Shown in pieces: positions 1 to 6,509 of a DNA stretch of 34,088 bases. The DNA comes from Oligoflexia bacterium. Lineage in GTDB: Bacteria; Bdellovibrionota; UBA1018. The position numbers and the translations under genes are program-made. Below the pieces are notes generated by a model. The model was not told the origin of the DNA. It did no database searches and saw only the letters and a list, made by a program, of their open reading frames with translations. The DNA is taken from assembly GCA_023700925.1 (NCBI GenBank), contig JAMPXZ010000009.1, positions 1 through 34,088 of the forward strand, written 5' to 3'. Numbering within the stretch: position 1 is the first letter of the stretch; the number at the start of each line of letters is the position of its first letter.

Positions 1-462
1 CGTGTAACGCTTTTCGCGCGGAAACTGCGGCTCCTTTTGGATGGCGATCTGCTCGATCGCGCAGCCCACCGGTAAGGCGATATGCTCGGAGTCAGGGATA
101 TCGACCAGCTGGACACCCGAAAGCGAAAGCGTCTCCTGCTCGAAGGTCGCATACCAGTCGCGGTAGAACTTTTCGAGTGCGGGCAGGCGGTTTCCCAGGC
201 GCGTGAGCAGCAGTGAAACCTTCTCGGGGACCGAAAGTCCGGGACCGCCCAGATCCGCTACGTTGCCCCAGCGGGTCCGGCCTTCGTAGAGATCGAGCAA
301 TTCCACGGAGCGGATCGCGCCCGCAGCGTTGCGGCAGACGACGACATCTCCGCCATTGCCGGGGCCGTGATCGCCGCCTGCGGCGAAGCACGCGGGAGCG
401 ACGAGAGTGCACAGGAGCCAGGCGAGCAAAGTTAAATTCAGATTTTTAGTTACGTGATTCAT
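1..462 (-). CDS. Secreted protein with GNGGDVVVC motif (partial, runs off left edge)
   Basis: Reverse-strand reading from ATG at 462 is open to the window edge: MNHVTKNLNLTLLAWLLCTLVAPACFAAGGDHGPGNGGDVVVCRNAAGAIRSVELLDLYEGRTRWG... with a signal peptide-like N-terminus. Not in the supplied ORF track because it has no stop in the window. Starts 4 nt after the stop of the TIGR02147 gene. Confidence 0.75.
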   Translation of the reverse strand, partial: MNHVTKNLNLTLLAWLLCTLVAPACFAAGGDHGPGNGGDVVVCRNAAGAIRSVELLDLYEGRTRWGNVADLGGPGLSVPEKVSLLLTRLGNRLPALEKFYRDWYATFEQETLSLSGVQLVDIPDSEHIALPVGCAIEQIAIQKEPQFPREKRYT

Positions 463-465
463 AGT

Positions 466-1368
466 TCAAGCCTCAAGTAGATTCTTGGGTTTGGGCCATT
501 CAACGCCTTCGTCCTCCGGGGCAGCTAAAGTTGCCTCGGGGCTCTCCGTAAGTTGAAAAAATTGAAGATTCATCTGGAAAACTTCCGCTCCGCGCGTGGC
601 GCTCATCGCCTGCGCGAATTGCGCCCGGAATTTGCGGATCAGCTCCTTGGCAAGCGGGACCTGATCGGGGCTGAGCGAGAGCGAAAAAGACTGAAACTCA
701 CGGCGGTCGAGCGGAATGCGCTCGAGGCTCTCGATGGCGAGCTCGGAAGTCTGCTTGTGGTATGCGCGCGCGCCCCGGCTCGCGATGTCGTTTCGCGAGG
801 TGACCCGCTGATAGGTCGAGACGAGGCGGCCGGATTCATCGCGGCGCAGGAGCCCGAGCGTGAGCAGCCGCTCGAGCGCCGCGCGTACTTCGATCAGGCT
901 CACGCGGTGACCCCATTTCTTTAGCCGGCGATGCAGATTCTCAGGGGTCAGCTCAAGCGAAGGGATCTCGGTCGCGGCCAAAAGCACGGTGTGGATCCAG
1001 TGCGCGATAGCGGAGTATTCTTCCAGCTCCCGGATCTTGAAATCGCCCTCGGGATGAAGCTCTGCGAGCCAGACGCGACAGAGGTCTTTTTCCTCAGGGT
1101 CGGTCGCTGACTCCAGTTGGAGTAAGGCCTGGAGGAAGAGACGCTCCTGAGAGGAGAGCCTCATGGCCTTTGCGAGCAGGGGACCGTGCTTCACGCGAAG
1201 GGGGCGTTTTCCCTGGAGGAACATCAGAAGCAGCGTGTGTGAAATGCCCATTTCCGTCGCGAAACGTCGCACGGAATAGTGGGGCTCCTGGCGTTGGCGA
1301 CCGGCCAGAAAGTCGAGGAGCGCCTGGCGGGGGCTCTGGTAGTTGAAGACGCTGAAAGCGGTTTCCAT
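466..1368 (-). CDS. TIGR02147 family / DUF4423-like regulatory protein
   Basis: 300 aa; N-terminal ARRFATEMGIS-type HTH (FLAGRQRQEPHYSVRRFATEMGISHTLLLMFLQGKRPL) and C-terminal ...RGARAYHKQTSELAIESLERIPLDRREFQSFSLSLSPDQVPLAKELIRKFR typical of TIGR02147 proteins. Confidence 0.8.
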   Translation of the reverse strand: METAFSVFNYQSPRQALLDFLAGRQRQEPHYSVRRFATEMGISHTLLLMFLQGKRPLRVKHGPLLAKAMRLSSQERLFLQALLQLESATDPEEKDLCRVWLAELHPEGDFKIRELEEYSAIAHWIHTVLLAATEIPSLELTPENLHRRLKKWGHRVSLIEVRAALERLLTLGLLRRDESGRLVSTYQRVTSRNDIASRGARAYHKQTSELAIESLERIPLDRREFQSFSLSLSPDQVPLAKELIRKFRAQFAQAMSATRGAEVFQMNLQFFQLTESPEATLAAPEDEGVEWPKPKNLLEA

Positions 1369-1717
1369 CGGATGGCGGCTGATTATCAGCTGGCGAGCGC
1401 CGCGTCAAAAAGAATTTGCCAGTACGGTTAGTTTTTTAACCACTCGCGAAGGCGATCGCATTGATGTCCTCGACAACTTCGAATCCAGCTGGGCTGCGGT
1501 GAATGCCAGGGCGGGCTTTATGGAGTGCTATGAGGAGACGTATGACGGCAAGCTGTGCGTAAAGGCGAGGTCAGGGTTCGGGGATTGTTACGCGAAGACC
1601 TACGATGCTAAACTCTGCGTCATGGCAGGCTCCAATTTCCTGGACTGCTATACCCATACTTACGATCCGCAGGCTTGTGTTGACGGAACGGATGACGACG
1701 ATGACTGCGAAGATTGA
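1343..1717 (+). CDS. Small Cys-repeat protein (possibly C-terminal relic; start uncertain, alternatives GTG 1499 or ATG 1520)
   Basis: ORF contains three in-frame 20-aa repeats with regularly spaced Cys. The upstream part overlaps the divergent gene start and has no signal peptide, so the 5' boundary is doubtful. Confidence 0.45.
   Translation: MKTLKAVSIGWRLIISWRAPRQKEFASTVSFLTTREGDRIDVLDNFESSWAAVNARAGFMECYEETYDGKLCVKARSGFGDCYAKTYDAKLCVMAGSNFLDCYTHTYDPQACVDGTDDDDDCED
1505..1684 (+). repeat. Three tandem 60-bp (20-aa) coding repeats
   Basis: ARAGFMECYEETYDGKLCVK / ARSGFGDCYAKTYDAKLCVM / AGSNFLDCYTHTYDPQACVD. Confidence 0.85.
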
Positions 1718-1758
1718 TTGAGCGCAGTGTAGTAAGTCTTTAGCATCCAGGACAGGAT

Positions 1759-1835
1759 GGTCGCCTTTGGCGACCGCCTCCGAACTTGGAATGATCCGCT
1801 TCGCGGATCGCCGAAGGCTTTGTTCCAAATCCGAC
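1759..1835 (+). repeat. 77-bp direct repeat copy A with tRNA T-arm-like end
   Basis: GGTCGCCTTTGGCGACCgCCTCCGAACTTGGAATGATCCGCTTCGCGGAT...GGCTTTGTTCCAAatcCGAC; aligns without gaps to 2118-2194, about 7 mismatches by eye. Confidence 0.85.
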
Positions 1836-1843
1836 ACACTGGG

Positions 1844-2042
1844 AGGCCACCATCTTCCACCCTCATTACGACCCAATACTTTCGGTCATTCCCCTTTCTT
1901 CTCGTGAGGGAGAGGGCTTGCGCCGGCCAGGGATGGCCACAAAGGCGAGAGGGCATGGATGCCCGTGCCTTAACCCTCACGAGAAGAAGGGGGCATGACA
2001 GCAAGATTTAGAGTTCGTAATGAGGGGGGAAGATGGTGGCCT
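1844..2042. repeat. Long inverted repeat 1 (arms 1844-1871 / 2015-2042; inner arms 1891-1910 / 1974-1993) with REP-like core
   Basis: AGGCCACCATCTTCCaCCCTCATTACGA versus reverse complement AGGCCACCATCTTCCcCCCTCATTACGA (27/28); inner CCCCTTTCTTCTCGTGAGGG arms 19/20; core contains GGCCAgggaTGGCC and GGGCATggATGCCC. Confidence 0.85.
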
Positions 2043-2117
2043 CACCAAGAATGGCGCTCCGGCCCCTGCCTCCGCGCATCGGCAAGGATGCCGCACATCC
2101 TGTGCGGCTCATGATAA

Positions 2118-2194
2118 GGTCGCCTTTGGCGACCACCTCCGAACTTGGAATGATCCGCTTCGCGGATGAGCGAGGGCTTTGTTCCAAGTTCGAC
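2118..2194 (+). repeat. 77-bp direct repeat copy B
   Basis: See copy A; contains hairpins GGTCGCCtttGGCGACC and ATCCGCttcGCGGAT and inverted repeat GAACTTGGAA...TTCCAAGTTC. Confidence 0.85.
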
Positions 2195-2360
2195 CCTCGG
2201 GCGTCGCGATCTCCTCTTCAATTTCCCAAGTAAGCCTGAGGACTCGTGCGAGCCAGGAAGGCGCGAGCACAGAGGACAGGATGTCCGTGTCCGACATGGC
2301 TTACTTGGGAAAGTGAAGAGGAGATGGTGGCCTCACCAAGAATCGAACTTGGAACAAAGC
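2176..2360. repeat. Long inverted repeat 2 whose right arm is the 3' half of tRNA-Arg plus its 3' flank
   Basis: Left 2176-2236 GCTTTGTTCCAAGTTCGAcc...TCTCCTCTTCAaTTTCCCAAGTAAGCC; right 2298-2360 reverse complement GCTTTGTTCCAAGTTCGAtt...TCTCCTCTTCAcTTTCCCAAGTAAGCC. Outer 18 bp identical, inner 27 bp with one mismatch. Confidence 0.9.
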
Positions 2361-2399
2361 TTTAGGAAAGCTCCGTTATATCCATTTAACTATGAGGCC
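2325..2399 (-). tRNA. tRNA-Arg (anticodon CCT), CCA encoded
   Basis: GGCCTCA acceptor pairs with TGAGGCC; anticodon arm GAGCT-TTCCTAA-AGCTT; T-arm CCAAG-TTCGATT-CTTGG; A discriminator + CCA. Confidence 0.9.
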
Positions 2400-2402
2400 C
2401 CC

Positions 2403-2427
2403 GGAGAAAGCCGAAGACGGCTTCTCC
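2403..2427. terminator. Stem-loop between SGNH hydrolase gene and tRNA-Arg (possible terminator, no T-tract)
   Basis: GGAGAAAGCCGAAGACGGCTTCTCC. Confidence 0.4.
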
Positions 2428-2463
2428 CATTCATAGCTACCCCAGGGGGAAAACTCAACTTGG

Positions 2464-3402
2464 TTATTTGAACCAGGGCTGCTCGTTCCAGAGGAGTCTG
2501 GAGATTTCGGCCTGGCCGTCCTTGTTCGGATGGAAGCAGTCCACCGCGAGCCATTCGGCTGGGATCTTCTGGTGGAAGAGCACGTTCGTGAACTTGATGT
2601 CGAGGTTGCGGTGCCTGGCCTGCGCTTCGCGCGCGGATTCCTCGATCACCTGATTCTTGGCTGCCACCTCGGCCATGCGCTCCTGGTACTCGCTTTCGGT
2701 GTTCCAGTTCAGGAGGTGCCCGCAGGAGTGGAAGACCTCGCGACGGACCTCCTCGCAGGTCATGGAACCGGGGATGCGGTGACGGCGGATCTCCGGCCGG
2801 TTCAGGTCGGGGATTGCGGGCATGCCGGACACGAGGATGCGGATTTTCTCGGCTTGCCGGATATCCGCAAGCGCTGCGAAAGCTCGGCGCAGGTGTTCGC
2901 GCATTTTTTCGTTGTCAGTTTCGGTGCACGCATCATTGTTGCCGATAAAGAAGGTTACGTACGTGAGTGCCTCGAACTCGCCGCTCAGCATGGAGCGGGC
3001 GATGTTGTCGGCCTGGGCAACAAGTCCTTTGGCGACTTCGCCCGGGACGGCGTCGTTTTGAATAACGATATTATTCCCGAGTCCTTGTTCTTCGAGGGCG
3101 TTCTTGAGGCGTTCGAAGTGAGAGGCGATCCTGCGACCTGAGGCCCAGGAGTAGGTGCCCTTGTTTTCAATGGAAAGAACCAGGGCGGGAATGCTGGGAT
3201 CGACGGGCTGGCGGATACCGCTTTCATCAGGGGGGCCCAGGAAGGGCTCGTTCGCGCTGTGATCGGCAAAGGTCGCGGCGGTGATGGAGTCACCGACGGA
3301 CCCCATCAGCAGGCGAGGGCTCTTTCCGGCAGCATCGGCGTCACGCGGTGCGTTAATACCGAGGCAAAAAAAAGCTAAGGCGAAGCAGATGGTCTTCTTC
3401 AT
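2464..3402 (-). CDS. Secreted SGNH/GDSL-type hydrolase
   Basis: Signal peptide, block I GSVGDSITA, GNND block III, DCFHPN block V. Confidence 0.85.
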   Translation of the reverse strand: MKKTICFALAFFCLGINAPRDADAAGKSPRLLMGSVGDSITAATFADHSANEPFLGPPDESGIRQPVDPSIPALVLSIENKGTYSWASGRRIASHFERLKNALEEQGLGNNIVIQNDAVPGEVAKGLVAQADNIARSMLSGEFEALTYVTFFIGNNDACTETDNEKMREHLRRAFAALADIRQAEKIRILVSGMPAIPDLNRPEIRRHRIPGSMTCEEVRREVFHSCGHLLNWNTESEYQERMAEVAAKNQVIEESAREAQARHRNLDIKFTNVLFHQKIPAEWLAVDCFHPNKDGQAEISRLLWNEQPWFK

Positions 3403-3585
3403 ATAAAGCTCACTTCCTAAAGATCTGCGTTAAGTTAAGAATAACAAACAATATGAAGAAGTCTACAATTTTGATAACGCGGCGCAACATGGCGTTTGGC
3501 TTTTAAATTTGAAATAGTCAAGTGTTTCAATTGTGGTTGTAATTAGCCTGTTCGGCCTTAAGATGGCGCGAGGGTTGGAGTAGCT

Positions 3586-3867
3586 ATGATTCAGTGCCGA
3601 GTGATCGTCAGGGGGCGAGTGCAGGGGGTGGGTTTTCGCGCGGCGACGGTGCGTCAGACGAACCGTTACCCGGGGCTACGGGGTTTTGTTCGGAACCTGG
3701 CGGATGGCAGTGTTGAGGCGGTTTTCAGTGGAGAGGATTCGGCCGTGCGAGCGATGGTGGAATGGTGCGGGAAGGGGCCTCTCTTTGCGAGGGTGGAGTC
3801 GGTGAGCTCGGCTGAGGAGGCGCCTGACGCGTCGTTGCCTGAGTTTCAGGTGAGGCGCCAGGGATAG
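3586..3867 (+). CDS. acyP: Acylphosphatase
   Basis: CRVIVRGRVQGVGFRAATVRQ...GLRGFVRNLADGSVEAVFSG matches acylphosphatase signatures. Confidence 0.95.
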   Translation: MIQCRVIVRGRVQGVGFRAATVRQTNRYPGLRGFVRNLADGSVEAVFSGEDSAVRAMVEWCGKGPLFARVESVSSAEEAPDASLPEFQVRRQG

Positions 3868-3869
3868 GA

Positions 3870-3893
3870 GGCGGACCACCGGAGTGGCCCGCC
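3870..3893. terminator. Stem-loop between convergent acyP and HU genes
   Basis: GGCGGACCAC-CGGA-GTGGCCCGCC; no strong T-run. Confidence 0.45.
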
Positions 3894-3908
3894 CCTCGAA
3901 GTCACCGC

Positions 3909-4181
3909 TTAGCGAACCGCGTCCTTGAACTCCTTGCCGGGACGGAACCGCGGCACGACCATGGCCGGGATCTTGATTTCGCCGCCGGTCTGGGGGTTGC
4001 GGCCGCTGCGGGCTTTGCGCTTGGCTTTGGTGAACGTACCGAAACCGACGAGAGTCACGTCATCGCCTTTTTTGACGGCTTTCTTGATGTTCTCGATAGT
4101 GGCGTTCAGGACGTCTTCGACACTCGTTTTGGTGGTGCGGGTTTGCTTTGCAACGAGATCGACCAGTTCGGTTTTGTTCAT
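3909..4181 (-). CDS. HU family DNA-binding protein
   Basis: MNKTELVDLVAKQTRTTKTSVEDVLNATIENIKKAVKKGDDVTLVGFGTFTKAKRKARSGRNPQTGGEIKIPA. Confidence 0.95.
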   Translation of the reverse strand: MNKTELVDLVAKQTRTTKTSVEDVLNATIENIKKAVKKGDDVTLVGFGTFTKAKRKARSGRNPQTGGEIKIPAMVVPRFRPGKEFKDAVR

Positions 4182-4348
4182 CGGGGTAGGGTCCTCTTCG
4201 ATAAAGAAGTTTTCGGTTGAAGTCGGGTTTATTAAATCCGCATGGGAATGAAGTCAATTCCCAAGCTTGGATTTCGTGTCAAGAGTTTGGCGCTAAAAAT
4301 AATTCGCACGCTCGTTCGCGGGTCGCAAACTGTGGCAACATTGAGGAG

Positions 4349-5230
4349 ATGGATTCAGGAATCTCTCCCCAGGTATCTTCCTCGTCGCCACCGGGCACCT
4401 ATCGCATCAAGGCGCTGCATGTCGCCGAGATCCTCAAGCTCAAGGAATTCAGGGAAAAGCTCACGTTGCCACCCCTGGAGTTTTCCAACTATGAGCTGAT
4501 CGTGCGTTATAGCGAGGACTCGTACCTATTCGTCTACAAGTATGGGTCTGTCGTCTTCTTCAATGTCCCTGAAGAAATTCAGGAGCGCGAGCTGCGCAAG
4601 ATCCAGGAGTGTCGGGCCTCCGCCGACGCCACGCAGTCGCCCACGGCACCGGTTCTGGCTCCCGCGGGCGATCCGGGCAGTCCGATGGACGTGTTTCTCC
4701 TCGAGGTCCAGCCCTCGCAACCCACGGGCAGCGGCGCGAAGGTCTATTTTGACAGGATTATCGCTCCGAGCCTCTCGTATCAGATCGTCAAGATCGCCTG
4801 TATGCTGCTCGCTGAGAGTACCGCGCTCGAGTACTACGAGGTGCTGATCGAGAACCTGCTGGAGAAGACCAACGCGTACTCCAAAAAACTTCAGCGCCAG
4901 GGCCGGATGCTCGAGAGCTCCGAGGACCTCATCAAGTTCATCGGCACCTGCCTGGATACCAAGCAGGAGATCATCTCGAACCTCTATATCGTCGATTCGC
5001 CGGATGAGACCTGGGAAAACGTCGAATTAGACAGGGTGCATCAGGAGCTCAAGATCATGCTTGAGATCGATACGCGGTACCGCGCCCTCGAATACAAGAT
5101 CAAGATCATCCAGGAGAGCCTCGAGATCATCGTCGATCTCTCGAAGTCCAAGCGCGAAACGTTGCTTGAAATGGTGATCATCCTGCTCATCGCCTTTGAA
5201 ATCGTGCTATCGATCGTCCGGTCCCATTGA
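4349..5230 (+). CDS. DUF155/RMD1 family membrane-anchored protein
   Basis: YRIKALHVAEILKL...YELIVRYSEDSYLFVYKYGSVVFFNV...SLSYQIVKIACMLLAESTALEYYE...C-terminal TM. Track ORF starts at 4217; ATG at 4349 preceded by GAGG is more likely. Confidence 0.8.
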   Translation: MDSGISPQVSSSSPPGTYRIKALHVAEILKLKEFREKLTLPPLEFSNYELIVRYSEDSYLFVYKYGSVVFFNVPEEIQERELRKIQECRASADATQSPTAPVLAPAGDPGSPMDVFLLEVQPSQPTGSGAKVYFDRIIAPSLSYQIVKIACMLLAESTALEYYEVLIENLLEKTNAYSKKLQRQGRMLESSEDLIKFIGTCLDTKQEIISNLYIVDSPDETWENVELDRVHQELKIMLEIDTRYRALEYKIKIIQESLEIIVDLSKSKRETLLEMVIILLIAFEIVLSIVRSH

Positions 5231-5294
5231 AATGCCTTGCAAAAGCGGTGACTTGTCTTTAGCGTAAGAGATATCAAAGGAGCCTGACTGCACT

Positions 5295-5603
5295 ATGACG
5301 AAAGCCGACTTGATTAATGTGATTGCTGACAAAGCCCACCTCCAGCACAAGCAGGCTGAGATGGTCGTCAATATGGTTTTTGACATGATGTCGGACGCTC
5401 TCAAGAAGGACGATCGCATCGAGATTCGCGGCTTTGGGTCATTTGTGAATCGTTGTTACGGCAGCTATCAGGGGCGAAACCCCAAGACCGGCCAGGTGGT
5501 TCAGGTTCCGCCGAAACGCGTGCCTTTCTTCAAAGTCGGGAAGGAACTCAAGGAGATGGTTGACTACGGGAACAAGAAGGAACCCGCGGGCGCCGCGACC
5601 TGA
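5295..5603 (+). CDS. HU/IHF family DNA-binding protein (IHF-like)
   Basis: MTKADLINVIADKAHLQHKQAEMVVNMVFDMMSDALKKDDRIEIRGFGSFVNRCYGSYQGRNPKTGQVVQVPPKRVPFFKVGKELKE. Confidence 0.92.
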   Translation: MTKADLINVIADKAHLQHKQAEMVVNMVFDMMSDALKKDDRIEIRGFGSFVNRCYGSYQGRNPKTGQVVQVPPKRVPFFKVGKELKEMVDYGNKKEPAGAAT

Positions 5604-5625
5604 GTTTCACGCACAGGATTTTTTC

Positions 5626-5660
5626 GCCCATCCGGCTTTTCGTCGGGTGGGCTTTTTTTT
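5626..5660 (+). terminator. Rho-independent terminator
   Basis: GCCCATCCGGCTTTTCGTCGGGTGGGC followed by TTTTTTTT. Confidence 0.9.
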
Positions 5661-5678
5661 AATCGCTGGGCCGATCGC

Positions 5679-6509
5679 TCAGTAGTGCGCGCGGAACCAG
5701 AACACGCCGGCAAGCGTCGCGGCGAGCAGCCAGCGATAGACGACGTACTGAGACGGGCTCCTGCGCTGCATCTGTCCCATGAAGCCGCCGATGGCGAGTA
5801 ACCCCGCAAGAAGCGTCACAACGAGCGCGACGGAAAAGCTGAGCCAGCTCAGGTCGGAGATGGACGAGGCCGCCTGGACGTTCGGTCCGCGGAGATGAAA
5901 GATGGAAGCAGCGGCCAGGACCGGAGCGCTCGCGAAAAACGCGTATTTTGCCGCGGCCTCGCGACGGTAGTTGCGCAGCATGGCGCCGAGAAGCGCGCCC
6001 GTCATCTGCCCGCAGCCGGGCACCAGCGCGCCGGTCTGGAAAAGTCCGATGAAGAGTGCGTCGCGCCAGTTCCAGTCGAACATGCCCTTATTCTTGCGGC
6101 TCAGTGAGTCGGTAAAACCGAGCAGCAGGCCAAAGCCGGCCAGAAGTCCGGCGACATGGAACGCCGTGAGCGGAAACTGGGCCAATCGTTCGTGCAGGTA
6201 GTACCACGCGACCGCGGTGGGCAGCGAGGTGATGAACAGGAAGATCGGCATCCGCTCGTCGAGCGTCATCGGACGCTTGCGGAAGATCAGCACCTGCAGA
6301 AAACAGGAGATCATGCTCGCCCAGTCGTGCCGGAAGAAGACGAGCACCGCGAGCAGCGCCCCGAGGCTCAGTGCTCCCGCGAGCGAACCCTCGGGCGTCG
6401 GCCAGCCCACGAAGGTGGAGAGCGCCGAGTCGTGCGCGGCGGCGCTGACCGGTAGGAACTCCGTGAAACCGTGGAGGAGGGCGTAGATGAACGATTGAAA
6501 GGTCGTCAT
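5679..6509 (-). CDS. Divergent UppP/BacA-like membrane protein
   Basis: HGFTEFLPVSAAAHDSAL resembles EGxTEFLPVSSTGH of UppP; ...GLFQTGALVPGCGQMTGALLGAML aligns with CFQ..ALWPGFSRSGATISGGML; ends YRWLLAATLAGVFWF. Confidence 0.75.
   Translation of the reverse strand: MTTFQSFIYALLHGFTEFLPVSAAAHDSALSTFVGWPTPEGSLAGALSLGALLAVLVFFRHDWASMISCFLQVLIFRKRPMTLDERMPIFLFITSLPTAVAWYYLHERLAQFPLTAFHVAGLLAGFGLLLGFTDSLSRKNKGMFDWNWRDALFIGLFQTGALVPGCGQMTGALLGAMLRNYRREAAAKYAFFASAPVLAAASIFHLRGPNVQAASSISDLSWLSFSVALVVTLLAGLLAIGGFMGQMQRRSPSQYVVYRWLLAATLAGVFWFRAHY

Noticed and set aside
92-449. Arg-rich ORFs 92-412 (-) and 213-449 (+)
   Set aside because: Alternative frames of the partial GNGGDVVVC protein; extreme Arg content typical of out-of-frame high-GC DNA.
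1571-2471. ORFs at 1571-1876, 1660-2004, 1757-2011, 2033-2233, 2109-2297, 2166-2471 (WWPHQESNLEQS, SGSFQVRRRSPKAT motifs)
   Set aside because: These are translations of the tRNA-Arg gene, its antisense strand and the flanking palindromic repeats. Similar peptides recur only because the DNA repeats recur, so they are not proteins.
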